Below, piece by piece: positions 15,285 to 23,334 of a stretch of DNA of 23,814 nt. Under the pieces are notes generated by a model. That model was not told the DNA's origin. It was given only the letters and a program-made list of their open reading frames with translations, and did not search any database. The stretch's first letter is position 1; each line of letters opens with the position of its first letter. Source of the stretch: Akkermansiaceae bacterium (lineage in GTDB: Bacteria; Verrucomicrobiota; Verrucomicrobiia; Verrucomicrobiales; DEV007); assembly GCA_024233005.1 (NCBI GenBank), contig JACKQE010000027.1:1-23814 (forward strand), written 5' to 3'. Position numbers and translations under genes: made by a program.

Positions 15285-16088
15285 ATGCCCCACGTCGAAA
15301 CCAACGGAATCAAGATGTATTACGATGAGCGCGGTTCCGGTGACCCGGTGCTGCTCATCATGGGGATCACCGCTCCCGGCGGCGTCTGGGAAGCCCATGC
15401 CAACGACTGGTCGGAGCATTTTCGCTGCATCCTCGGTGACAACCGTGGCGTCGGACTCTCTGACAAACCGGAAGGCCCCTACAGCAGTGCCATGATGGCG
15501 GATGATTACGCCGGGCTGTTGGACGCCCTCGGCATTGCCAGTGCCCGTGTCGTCGGGGTTTCCATGGGCAGCATCATTGCCCAGCAGCTTGCCCTGCGGC
15601 ATCCCGCCAAAGTCCGCAGCACCGTGCTGATGTGTCCCTGGGCCCGGTGCGACCGGTATGCGAAGTCGGTCTTCAAGCATATGGCGGACTGCAAGGCGCG
15701 GCTCACCCCCTCCGAGTTCATGGAGTGGATCCAGCTCCTCATTTTCACCAAGCCTTTCTGGGACAATGACGAAGCCTACGCGGGGCTCGTCGATGGACGG
15801 GCCCAGGCCGATGTCGATGCCAATCCCCAGCCGCTTCATGCACTCGAAGCCCAAGCCGCCGCCTGCACGGGGCACGATGTCCTCGCCGAGCTCGGCAAAA
15901 TCACCTGTCCGACGCTGGTCATCGGGGGGAAAGATGACATTTTCACCCCGGCCTGGATGGGCCGGGAAGTGGCCGCCGCCATTCCTGGTGCGGAACTTCA
16001 CCTCTACGACAACGCAGGCCATGCGTTCCACTGGGAGGTCATGGACGATTTCAATCCCCGGGTCCGCGACTGGCTCCTCGCCCATTGA
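15285..16088 (+). CDS. Alpha/beta hydrolase
   Basis: 267 aa, a compact alpha/beta hydrolase without a lid insertion large enough to suggest a lipase. The oxyanion region is LLIMGITAPGGVW (23-35), and the usual DNRGVGLSDKP loop follows. The nucleophile elbow is GVSMGS with S93. The acid lies in GGKDDIFTP (D217 or D218), and the base is H246 in NAGHAFHWE. There is no signal peptide, so it is cytoplasmic. Relatives include 3-oxoadipate enol-lactone hydrolases and various esterases; the substrate cannot be picked. It lies 69 bp upstream of an IolE-like isomerase and may share its transcript. Confidence 0.9.
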   Translation: MPHVETNGIKMYYDERGSGDPVLLIMGITAPGGVWEAHANDWSEHFRCILGDNRGVGLSDKPEGPYSSAMMADDYAGLLDALGIASARVVGVSMGSIIAQQLALRHPAKVRSTVLMCPWARCDRYAKSVFKHMADCKARLTPSEFMEWIQLLIFTKPFWDNDEAYAGLVDGRAQADVDANPQPLHALEAQAAACTGHDVLAELGKITCPTLVIGGKDDIFTPAWMGREVAAAIPGAELHLYDNAGHAFHWEVMDDFNPRVRDWLLAH

Positions 16089-16157
16089 TTCCCATCGTTT
16101 GGCCTCCCATCATCGGCCTCTTTTATTTGTTCACCATCAACCGCCAACCTCCCCAAC

Positions 16158-17015
16158 ATGTCCAACATCAAATTCGGTTCCCAGGTCTACACCTGGTTCA
16201 TGCAAGGCACCGGCAAGGGCTACGACAACAAGCTCGACCACATGATCAAAATCGCCGCGCAGGCGGGATTCAAGGGGATCGAGCCCATGGTCCTGGAAGT
16301 CTCCGAGCGTGGGCTGGGCTGCTCTTCCTACTGGTTGGGAGATTTCAAAGATCCGGCCAAGCTGAAAGACGCCCTTGCCGAGCACGGCATCGAACTTGCC
16401 GGTCTCGCCCTTGTCTGCGGCTGGGACGCGGAAACCGAAACCCCGGAAGAAAAGGCCGCGGCCGATTACACCATTGAGACGCTCAAGCATTTCCCCGGCG
16501 CCAAGCTCGGGACCGTGCCGCTACCGAGCGGGCGGAAAAACCTTCAGGAGCGTCGGCTCAACCTTGTCCGGAATGTCAATGCCGTCTCCCGCCGTGCCGT
16601 TGATGCCGGTCTGGTTTGTTCCTTCCATCCCAACAGTCCGCCCGCCTCGCTGGTGCGCACCCAGGAAGATTATGATGTTGTCCTCAGCAGCCTCAATCCC
16701 TGCCTCACCGGCTGGACGCCCGATGTCGGGCACATCATCCGGGGCGGTATGGATGTCATTGCAACTCTCGACAAATGGTCCCATCTGGTGAACCACATCC
16801 ATTACAAGGACTTCTCCGGCAACGGTCCGGAGCCATGGGCCCAGATGGGCACCGGCAAGCTCGACTTCCACAAGATCACGGAGTGGCTGACCCTGCACAA
16901 CTACGAAGGCTGGATCATCTGTGAGGATGAAGCCCATGTCGCGGTGGAGGATCCGGACGGGGTCACGCTGCAGAATGGTCAGTGGTGCCAGGACAATCTC
17001 GTCGGATTGGTCTGA
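16158..17015 (+). CDS. Sugar phosphate isomerase/epimerase (TIM barrel, IolE/hydroxypyruvate isomerase-like)
   Basis: 285 aa of the xylose-isomerase-like TIM-barrel family. Strand-end motifs in order are FGSQVYTW, GFKGIEPM (E42), LAGLALVCGW, LVCSFHPNSPP (H157), DVGHIIRGGMD (D189, H192), HIHYKDFSG (H213, H215) and GWIICEDEA (E256). These are the positions that bind a divalent metal in IolE and related enzymes. Family members isomerise or dehydrate sugars, inosose or ketoacids. The order and the GTGKLDFHKITEWL segment look closest to inosose dehydratase-type proteins, but no inositol genes are nearby, so the substrate is open. It is probably cytoplasmic and co-transcribed with the preceding hydrolase. 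A strong hairpin follows the stop. Confidence 0.9.
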   Translation: MSNIKFGSQVYTWFMQGTGKGYDNKLDHMIKIAAQAGFKGIEPMVLEVSERGLGCSSYWLGDFKDPAKLKDALAEHGIELAGLALVCGWDAETETPEEKAAADYTIETLKHFPGAKLGTVPLPSGRKNLQERRLNLVRNVNAVSRRAVDAGLVCSFHPNSPPASLVRTQEDYDVVLSSLNPCLTGWTPDVGHIIRGGMDVIATLDKWSHLVNHIHYKDFSGNGPEPWAQMGTGKLDFHKITEWLTLHNYEGWIICEDEAHVAVEDPDGVTLQNGQWCQDNLVGLV

Positions 17016-17022
17016 CCAGATT

Positions 17023-17049
17023 CATCCCAACGGTTCTCCGTTGGGGATG
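17023..17049 (+). terminator. Stable hairpin after the isomerase gene (candidate transcription end)
   Basis: CATCCCAACGG (17023-17033) pairs with CCGTTGGGGATG (17038-17049), giving 11 bp with one bulged G and a 4-nt loop, 8 bp after the stop. No T-run follows, so it is not a classical intrinsic terminator; it may act with Rho or protect the 3' end. Confidence 0.5.
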
Positions 17050-17136
17050 CTGACCGGATCCGGGAGCATCGCAAGGTTCCTCCACTTTCGAGGGGGAGGC
17101 TGACTGCGGTGCTGACGGATGGCTTGCTTTGATTTT

Positions 17137-17160
17137 AGGTCAGGTCAGGTCAGGTCAGGT
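17137..17160. repeat. Pentanucleotide microsatellite (AGGTC)4.8
   Basis: Four exact AGGTC units (17137-17156) plus a partial AGGT lie 20 bp beyond the 3' end of the minus-strand esterase gene, in the convergent intergenic region with the isomerase gene. Slippage could change its copy number; effects on coding are not expected. Confidence 0.9.
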
Positions 17161-17179
17161 GGACCCATGCGGTCGGGAT

Positions 17180-18253
17180 TCACTCGGCGTGGTATCCCCG
17201 CCAGACCCACACCAGCGTGTCGGCGAGGGTTTGTTTGAAAACGCGACCGTCGCAGTGGCCGGTCCCCAAACTGAAGACAAACCGGTGATCGTAGCCCTTC
17301 GCCGCGAGTGCCGCCGCGGTTCGCTGCCCCGCCATGACCCAGTTGTGCTGGGTCTCCTCGGGGTCTTTGGAGCGGTTGTCGTTTTCGGAAACATGGGTGA
17401 AAATCCGGAGGGGCTTTTTCTCCGTGGACTCGATCAGTTTCATGCTGGAATGATATTCCCACGCTCCGAACGGATAACGTGATTCCTCGGGCGCGTCGTC
17501 GTCCTGCTGGTCGACGAAGGTGCCGGAGTAGGCAATGATCCGCCGGAACAGATCGGGCCGGAACCAGCCCATCGTCAGGGCCGCCGCGCCTCCCGAACTG
17601 CAGCCCATGGTCGCTCGGCCCCAGGGGTTGTCCGTGATCGCGAGATGGGGAAAGGCCGCCTGGATCCCCGGATCGGCAAGCACCGCAGGGAAGACTTCGT
17701 CATTGATGAACCGGGCGAACCGGTCCGACAGGGTGTCGTATTCGAGGCCGCGCTCGCTGTCTTTGCCGTCGTTGCCTCCATTCTCGACCGCGACGACCAG
17801 GAACGCGGGAAGGCGGCGGGCGGGATTGGGGGACACGGTCAAGTTGTCGAGGGCGTTGCGGACCAGGCTGAGATTGCTCGGGCCGTCATGTGTCACCAAC
17901 ACCGGGGCCTTGGTTCCGTCCCGGTAGGCGGCCGGGATGTAAACGGTGATCTTGCGTTCGGTGCGCACCGCTTTTTTCTCCGGCAGGAGTGTGGCGTCAT
18001 CCCCCCGGAAAATCTTGCTGTCCGCCAGACGCATCGTGAACTCAAAGGCTTTGCCCTTGGGATTTCCCTTGTCGGTCAGGTCGGGATCGACCGTGTAGTC
18101 GGGGCCGATGGTGTGGCTCCCGTTGCCTTCCGTGCCGGGATCTTCATGGTAGGATTCGGCGGCGTTGCTTTCGGGGAGGGATACGCCGACCAGCAGCAGG
18201 GAAAACCATCCGCCGGTGCAGATGGACCGCAGTGAGGAGTGGGGGAATTTCAT
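17180..18253 (-). CDS. Secreted putative esterase (alpha/beta hydrolase, esterase D/Fes-like)
   Basis: 357 aa. A signal peptide is clear (hydrophobic WFSLLLVGVSL at 16-26, likely cut after SNAA near 32). The mature part starts acidic. The catalytic domain reads KITVYIPAAYRDGTKAPVLVTHDG (101-124), then FLVVAVENGG. RATMGCSSGGAAAL holds the GxSxG elbow (S219), IIAYSGTF follows, and GTGHCDGRVF near the C-terminus gives the histidine. This fits the putative esterase family that includes enterochelin esterases and feruloyl/acetylxylan esterases. In this setting a plant or algal polymer ester is a reasonable guess, not shown. It is monocistronic and divergent from the DUF1549-type operon, and its leader contains three inverted repeats in a row (18285-18336). 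Confidence 0.87.
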   Translation of the reverse strand: MKFPHSSLRSICTGGWFSLLLVGVSLPESNAAESYHEDPGTEGNGSHTIGPDYTVDPDLTDKGNPKGKAFEFTMRLADSKIFRGDDATLLPEKKAVRTERKITVYIPAAYRDGTKAPVLVTHDGPSNLSLVRNALDNLTVSPNPARRLPAFLVVAVENGGNDGKDSERGLEYDTLSDRFARFINDEVFPAVLADPGIQAAFPHLAITDNPWGRATMGCSSGGAAALTMGWFRPDLFRRIIAYSGTFVDQQDDDAPEESRYPFGAWEYHSSMKLIESTEKKPLRIFTHVSENDNRSKDPEETQHNWVMAGQRTAAALAAKGYDHRFVFSLGTGHCDGRVFKQTLADTLVWVWRGYHAE

Positions 18254-18284
18254 GGGATTGAGGGGAGGGTGTCGAAAGGGGGAT

Positions 18285-18336
18285 GGAACGGAAAGTTCGT
18301 TCCCTGGAAGCCAGGTGCCCGATGGGAAAGGGCACC
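18285..18336. promoter_or_regulatory. Cluster of three inverted repeats between divergent esterase and DUF1549 operon
   Basis: Three small palindromic stems abut: GGAACG/CGTTCC (18285-18290 with 18298-18303), CCTGG/CCAGG (18303-18307 with 18311-18315) and GGTGCCC/GGGCACC (18314-18320 with 18330-18336). They lie 32-83 nt upstream of the esterase start. They could form consecutive leader hairpins or be operator sites. The rest of the 270-bp region holds only the candidate promoter at 18419-18447. Confidence 0.4.
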
Positions 18337-18418
18337 CAGATTAGCGCAGGTCCGAGTCTTTGCCGCAAGAATACCCGCCGCAAACACGGCCGGGAAGCGT
18401 GGTCGGCCACTCGGGATC

Positions 18419-18447
18419 CTGTCGGCGAAAGGAAAAAATCCGATAAT
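18419..18447 (+). promoter_or_regulatory. Candidate promoter for the SHD1-DUF1549/DUF1501 operon
   Basis: GATAAT (18442-18447) is a good -10. CTGTCG, 17 bp upstream, is a poor -35 (three of six). The expected transcript would start near 18454, about 70 nt before the ATG at 18524. Confidence 0.3.
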
Positions 18448-18523
18448 GTGCTTCCCATTCCGTTGCAAATTTTTTAGGATGAAGGCTCAACCCGTGGTCC
18501 CACACCTATTCGAAGCCCCTCCC

Positions 18524-20587
18524 ATGTACCGCCTTGTGTCCCGAATTCTCTGTTGTGCGTTTGTTGTTCTGGGACTTGCCGTTCCGTCCTTGCAGGCGCG
18601 GAGTTGGACGAGCAGCGATGGTCGAAGCGTGGAGGGGGATTTTGTCAGCCTCAGTGGTGACTCCGTGAAACTCAAACTGACGGCTGGAGGCCGCCTGGTT
18701 GAGTTGCCTCTGAGCCGGCTCGCCGAGGCCGATCAGGACACCGCCCGGCGTCTTGCCAAGATCGGGGATGACACGATGGTTCGCGCCGCGGCCCAGAAAA
18801 TCGATGCGTTGCTCCAGCAGGGCTTTCAAAAGGCCAAGGTCGGAGGGTTCAACGAGCCCGTCTCCGATGAGGTCTTTGCCCGGCGGATTTATCTCGATGT
18901 CCTGGGACGGGCTCCCACTGAGGACGAGTGGCGCGCGCTCGTTGTGGATACCCGTCCCGACAAGCGGGAGATCCTCATCGACGAGCTGCTCCTCCTCGAG
19001 GGGCATTCGAGCCACCTTTTCAACTACATGGCCGACATGTTTCGATTCACCGCGGAGTTGAACAACGGTTTTATCCGGTTTGATCCCTATTTCGCCTGGT
19101 TTAAGGAGCAGATCCGGAAAAACCGTCCCTACGACGACCTCGCCCGGGAACTGATCACCGCTTCAGGCAACATCGGACAGAATCCCGCGACTGGTTTCCT
19201 CCTCCGCGACGCCGGGATGGAGCTGGATGCCTTCGCCAATTTCGGCCAAGTCTTTCTGGGCACGGACATTTCCTGCGCCCAGTGCCATGATCACCCGTTC
19301 GTCGATTGGACGCAGATGGACTTTTTCCAGATGGCGGCCTTTTTTGGCAGCACGGATCGCATTGTCGACGCCAAAGAAACCATGCCCGGGGCTCCGGACA
19401 CCGCTGGATTGGCGGACAAACTGAAAGCCGCGGCCCAGACCAAAGGGTTCGGGGGATATGCCTTCGAGCAGCAGGCCAACTTCCTCGTCCGCGCCTGGGG
19501 CTGGACCATCCAAGACCGGGAGGGCATGGAACTGACCCTGCCGGATGATTTCAAGGAATCCGGAGGCAAGCCGGGGGAAACCGTGCGGCCCCGGGTTCTT
19601 TTCGGCAAGACCGCCAAGATGGGGGGGATGAGCCGCCGGGAGGCCCTCGCCTCCTGGCTGACCGCTCCGGACAATCCCGTATTCGCCACCGTGATCGCGA
19701 ACCGTCTCTGGAGCCGGGCTTTCGGGCGGGCCTTGGTGGAGCCGGTGATCGATGTGGGGGATCTCTCGAAGACCGCCCAGCCGGAAGTGGTCAAATTCAT
19801 CGGCTCCTGGATGCAGAAAAGCGGCTATGACCTGAGGAACTTCGAGCGTTCGCTCTACTACACCCGCGCCTACCAGAGTGCCGCCACGGTGGAGGAACCC
19901 GACCTTGTCACCCTCTATCCGTTCAACGGACCGCTGCTGCGGCGGATGCGGGCGGAGCAGGTTTGGGATTCTTTCGTCACGCTGGCGATGGGCCCTCAGT
20001 CCGACGATGTGCGGGGACCGGACGGATCCCGTTACGCGAAAATCCTCAACGTGGACTGGGCCAACTACACCATGGATGATCTGGTGGCCCGGGCCGAGGA
20101 ATGGAGCAAGGCGGGGGGGCGGCGCATCGCCCTCAGCGGGGGCGGCTCCAACGCCAACGGCGACATGATGAATGCCGGCGCTTCCATGATGAGCGGGGCG
20201 GCGGGGCGCGGGGTTCTCATGGCCAGAGCCAGTGAGAACGAGCAACCCGCGGCGGGCGGATCCCTTCTCGACACCTTCGGTCAGAGCGACCGGATGGTGA
20301 CGGACCAGCACAACTTCGACGGTTCCGTTCCCCAGGTGCTTTCCCTGATGAATGGTGCCTTGACCAGCAGTTTTACCTCCGGGGGGTCTCCCATCCTCGT
20401 GGGATTGGAGAATTTCGACACCGACCAGGAAAAGGCGACCCATCTTTTCACCCGCATCCTCTGCCGCAAGCCCGACTCCGAGGAACTGGCGATGGCCGTC
20501 AAGCTCATGAAGGAGCATCCGGCCGACGCGGTCGGCGATCTCGTCTGGGGATTGCTCAATGCCCCCGAATTTCTCTTCATCCAGTAA
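18524..20587 (+). CDS. Secreted SHD1-like / DUF1549-DUF1553 protein
   Basis: 687 aa from the ATG at 18524, which gives a good signal peptide (MYRLVSRILCCAFVVLGLAV, cleavage near 25). An in-frame ATG at 18479 would add a hydrophilic 15-residue tail, and the frame is open still further upstream. Residues about 26-75 (RSWTSSDGRSVEGDFVSLSG and KLTAGGRLVELPLSRLAEAD) read as an SHD1-like domain. DUF1549 follows at about 108-275 with ARRIYLDVLGRAPTEDE and a single heme-type CAQCH at 251-255. DUF1553 covers about 350-680 with NPVFATVIANRLWSRAFGRALV. Unlike the first such protein in this window it lacks the N-terminal PSCyt1 domain and the coiled-coil insert, carrying SHD1 instead. A Gly/Ala/Met-rich stretch near 540-575 is probably disordered. 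It is first of three co-directional genes. Confidence 0.9.
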   Translation: MYRLVSRILCCAFVVLGLAVPSLQARSWTSSDGRSVEGDFVSLSGDSVKLKLTAGGRLVELPLSRLAEADQDTARRLAKIGDDTMVRAAAQKIDALLQQGFQKAKVGGFNEPVSDEVFARRIYLDVLGRAPTEDEWRALVVDTRPDKREILIDELLLLEGHSSHLFNYMADMFRFTAELNNGFIRFDPYFAWFKEQIRKNRPYDDLARELITASGNIGQNPATGFLLRDAGMELDAFANFGQVFLGTDISCAQCHDHPFVDWTQMDFFQMAAFFGSTDRIVDAKETMPGAPDTAGLADKLKAAAQTKGFGGYAFEQQANFLVRAWGWTIQDREGMELTLPDDFKESGGKPGETVRPRVLFGKTAKMGGMSRREALASWLTAPDNPVFATVIANRLWSRAFGRALVEPVIDVGDLSKTAQPEVVKFIGSWMQKSGYDLRNFERSLYYTRAYQSAATVEEPDLVTLYPFNGPLLRRMRAEQVWDSFVTLAMGPQSDDVRGPDGSRYAKILNVDWANYTMDDLVARAEEWSKAGGRRIALSGGGSNANGDMMNAGASMMSGAAGRGVLMARASENEQPAAGGSLLDTFGQSDRMVTDQHNFDGSVPQVLSLMNGALTSSFTSGGSPILVGLENFDTDQEKATHLFTRILCRKPDSEELAMAVKLMKEHPADAVGDLVWGLLNAPEFLFIQ

Positions 20588-20613
20588 CGCGTCCCGACAC
20601 TCCTTTTCCGACC

Positions 20614-21894
20614 ATGTTCCCCAGCCCTTCCACTCTCAAAGATCCGGCCTCCCGCCGGATATTCATCGAAACCATCGCCCAGCTCACGCTCGGCGTCTCC
20701 GCCTATGGACTGGCCGGTCCCGGGACAGCCCTGGCCGCCAAGCCTGCCGTTGGGGGGGGGAAAGCCAAAAGCCTCATCTACATCTATGTCGATGGGGGAC
20801 TGAGCCACGTGGATTCCTTCGATCCGAAAAAGAGCAAGGACATCATGGGGCCCACCACGGTGATCGACACCAAGGTCGACACCATCAAGCTCGGACACTA
20901 TTTTGAAAAGCTGGCCACCCAGGCCGACCAGATCGCGCTGGTGCGCAGTCTCACCACCACCAATGGCGCCCACGAACCCGGCCGCTACATCATGCGGACC
21001 GGCTATTCCCAGCGCAACACGATCGTCCACCCCACCGTCGGCCCCTTCGTCACCAAGCTCCTCGGGAAACGCGGTGAAGTGCTGCCCGACAGCGTCGTCG
21101 TCGGGCAGGCGACGTCGAATTCCGGCTTTCTCGATCCCAGTCTCGCGCCGGTACCCATCGCCGATCCCTCCGGTGGCCTGCCCAACGCCAAACTGCTGAC
21201 CGACGCCGACCAGTTCGCCCGACGGATGCAGATTGCCTCCCAGCTGGGACAGAAGTTTGCCGACCGTTTCAAATACGCCCGGGCCAAGTCCTACGTCAGC
21301 TATTACGAGCAGGCCAACAAACTGCTCAACAGCTCCGACCTCCAGGTGTTTGACATCAGTGCCGAAGGGGATGCCGCGCGGGAGGCCTACGGCTCCAGCA
21401 CTGCCGGTCAGGGCTGTCTGCTCGCCCGGCGTCTCGTCGAAGCCGGTGTCCGCGTTGTCGAGGTTGTCACTTCGGGGTGGGACATGCACGTGGGACTTCA
21501 GGAGGGACTCGATGAAAAAGGCCCGATGTTGGATCAGGCGATTGCCGCTTTGATCGCCGACCTCAAACAGCGGGGACTGCTCGAGAGCACTCTGATCGCC
21601 GTGGGGACCGAGTTCGGACGGACGCCGAAGATGAACGTCAACGGCGGACGGGATCACCATCCCCGCTGTTACTCCGGCCTGTTTGCCGGAGGCGGAGTGG
21701 CGGGGGGCCGGGTCCATGGGGAAACCGACGGACAGGGGGAGAAGGTGAAGACCGATCCCGTGAAACCCGAGGATTTCATCGCCACCATGGGCTTTGCCCT
21801 GGGAGTGCCGCTGGATCAGGAAGTGTATTCCCCGAGCAAGCGGCCTTTCAAATTCGGCAACGGCGGCACGCCCTTGGCGGACCTGTTTGCCTGA
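20614..21894 (+). CDS. DUF1501 domain protein with TAT-type signal
   Basis: 426 aa, complete. It begins SRRIFIETIAQLTLGVSAYG, a twin-arginine signal ending near TALAAK (about residue 42). Landmarks shared with the first DUF1501 protein of the window are IYIYVDGGLSHVDSFDPK (55-72), ALVRSLTTTNGAHEPGRYIM, GCLLARRLVEAGVRVVEVV, GWDMHVG, VGTEFGRTPKMN and GRDHHPRCYSGLFAGGGVAGG. These match the alkaline phosphatase-like superfamily to which DUF1501 belongs. It follows the DUF1549/DUF1553 gene by 26 bp, the standard partnership, and was probably exported folded through Tat. It is about 60 residues shorter than the other copy, mostly in the N-terminal and middle loops. Substrate unknown. Confidence 0.92.
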   Translation: MFPSPSTLKDPASRRIFIETIAQLTLGVSAYGLAGPGTALAAKPAVGGGKAKSLIYIYVDGGLSHVDSFDPKKSKDIMGPTTVIDTKVDTIKLGHYFEKLATQADQIALVRSLTTTNGAHEPGRYIMRTGYSQRNTIVHPTVGPFVTKLLGKRGEVLPDSVVVGQATSNSGFLDPSLAPVPIADPSGGLPNAKLLTDADQFARRMQIASQLGQKFADRFKYARAKSYVSYYEQANKLLNSSDLQVFDISAEGDAAREAYGSSTAGQGCLLARRLVEAGVRVVEVVTSGWDMHVGLQEGLDEKGPMLDQAIAALIADLKQRGLLESTLIAVGTEFGRTPKMNVNGGRDHHPRCYSGLFAGGGVAGGRVHGETDGQGEKVKTDPVKPEDFIATMGFALGVPLDQEVYSPSKRPFKFGNGGTPLADLFA

Positions 21895-21972
21895 CCCGGG
21901 CCGGACCGGATTTCCCCGAAGCCGGAACATGATATTCTCGAGAACCACAACGGATACCTTTCCCCTGACATC

Positions 21973-22581
21973 ATGCGTTTGATCCTCTTTTTGGCCCTTG
22001 CCGGAGCCACGGTCGCCCTGTTCATCTATCCGGGCTATTTGATCAAAATGGTCAAGAAAAAGGAAGCCCCGACCCCGGCGGTGGAGGTGGTCGCGCCCGC
22101 CCCGAAACCGACGGTGGTGGACCCCGTGCCGGATGCGCCTCCCGCTCCGAAGCCTCCCGAATACCCGGTCACGATGGCGCTCTCCAGCGCCGACGGCAAG
22201 GAACTGGAAGCCGAAATCCTCGGACGGGGCCCCGGTCAGCTGCACCTTCGCCGCGCCAGTGACGGCAAGAGCTTCGCCCTGGAGTTGGGCCGACTCTCCG
22301 CCGAGTCGCAGACCGAGGTCCGGAAACTTCCCGAGAACATGACCGATGGAGAAGTTCTGGCCGCCGTGGGACCGGCTGCCGACACCAGCCCTGCGGTCGA
22401 TGCGGAATCGATCGAGGAAAAAATTGCCCGCCGGGAGCGACGGATCGAGGAGGCCAAGAAAAAGCTTGAATACCCCAACCTGACGTCGGGTCAATCGATC
22501 ATGTTCCGGCGCGACATTGAGACTTTCCAGGCCGAGATCGAGGCGATGCGGAAAGAGCTTTCCGCGGGTTCCAAGCCCTGA
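21973..22581 (+). CDS. Small membrane-anchored SHD1-like protein
   Basis: 202 aa, no named family. An N-terminal transmembrane helix (about 3-24, ILFLALAGATVALFIYPGYL) is followed by a proline/valine/alanine-rich linker (32-66). A compact beta domain (about 67-115: VTMALSSADGKELEAEILGR and LHLRRASDGKSFALELGRLS) resembles the SHD1-like domain of the first gene in this operon. The C-terminal third (about 138-200) is charged and coiled-coil-like. The sharing of SHD1-like modules by two products of one gene cluster hints at a joint envelope assembly (inference). It lies 78 bp downstream of the DUF1501 gene, same strand; the same transcript is likely but not certain. Confidence 0.75.
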   Translation: MRLILFLALAGATVALFIYPGYLIKMVKKKEAPTPAVEVVAPAPKPTVVDPVPDAPPAPKPPEYPVTMALSSADGKELEAEILGRGPGQLHLRRASDGKSFALELGRLSAESQTEVRKLPENMTDGEVLAAVGPAADTSPAVDAESIEEKIARRERRIEEAKKKLEYPNLTSGQSIMFRRDIETFQAEIEAMRKELSAGSKP

Positions 22582-22606
22582 TACCGCAGGGCTGGCGGCT
22601 TTCGGA

Positions 22607-23257
22607 TCAGTCGGGCCTGGCGAAGCACACCATCTCGTGCCGCTCCCGGTGGTTTGTCCAGAAGTGCCGGCCATCGAAGGCCAGGGCTCTGGCAGGGAAG
22701 GGGATCCGCGCCAGGTCCTCGATCACCGCGCGGTCCCCTTCGAACTGGATCCGCGTCAGCCAGTAATCGTTGGTGGACTCATCGTCGGTCGTCAGCAGGT
22801 AGATCCGGCCCTCGACATGAACCTGTCCACAGATTTGATGGGGGACGGAAAGCGTGCGGACGATCTGTCCGGTCTCATCCAATGCCAGAACCAGTTGGCG
22901 GTACCACTGGCTGACGTGCAGCTGCTGGCCATTGTATCCCAGTTGCGAACCGGTGTCGTCGGGGCAGGGGATGCCAAACTCAGGATCAAAGCCTGATCCG
23001 GGTTGGCACCGTCGGATCATTCGGTGGTCGTCCGGACCCTCGCCACAGAGCACCCGGAGTTCGTCTCCGATCCAGGTCATGCCGAAGGGAACGCCAGGAG
23101 CCACGGTTTCCCACCGCACTTCCCACTTGGCAGGGTCGATCTGGTAGAGATGCCGGGTGGTCATCGATCCCATCCACAGGGTGCTGCCATCCCAGGCGAG
23201 CGATTGCGGTTTTGGAGCGGGCGACGGCAGGCGTTTGATTTCGGTGATGTCGTTCAT
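22607..23257 (-). CDS. Hypothetical beta-propeller-like protein
   Basis: 216 aa from the ATG at 23257 (MNDITEIKRLPSP); an in-frame GTG at 23272 would add five residues. No signal peptide or membrane segment is seen. The sequence has repeated short blade-like units: SLAWDGSTLWMGSMTTRHLYQID, PFGMTWIGDELRVLCG, GSQLGYNGQQLHVSQWYRQLVLALD, GQVHVEGRIYLLTTDD and ALAFDGRHFWTNHRERHEMVCF. That pattern of hydrophobic strand, turn, WDG/YNG/FDG and strand is typical of glutamine-cyclotransferase- or SMP30-like propellers. I cannot name a family. It may be an orphan sensor or binding protein. It converges on the SHD1 gene, 25 bp apart, and a probable IS21-type end lies 77 bp upstream of its start, possibly affecting its promoter. 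Confidence 0.75.
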   Translation of the reverse strand: MNDITEIKRLPSPAPKPQSLAWDGSTLWMGSMTTRHLYQIDPAKWEVRWETVAPGVPFGMTWIGDELRVLCGEGPDDHRMIRRCQPGSGFDPEFGIPCPDDTGSQLGYNGQQLHVSQWYRQLVLALDETGQIVRTLSVPHQICGQVHVEGRIYLLTTDDESTNDYWLTRIQFEGDRAVIEDLARIPFPARALAFDGRHFWTNHRERHEMVCFARPD

Positions 23258-23334
23258 GGCGGTGATCCACACCCTTAGTTCATCCGGACCTTACGCTCAA
23301 GCATGGTCTGGGGAATGCCGCCGACTCTGGAGCG

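Noticed and set aside
18239..18523. N-terminal extension of the SHD1-DUF1549 protein
   Set aside because: The extension would bury the signal peptide of the start at 18524 and cover the divergent promoter region and inverted repeats.
20281..22674. 797-aa minus-strand ORF across the second DUF1501 operon
   Set aside because: It runs antisense to three well-supported genes, is rich in Gly/Arg/His with no recognisable domain, and follows the complementary codon positions of the real genes.
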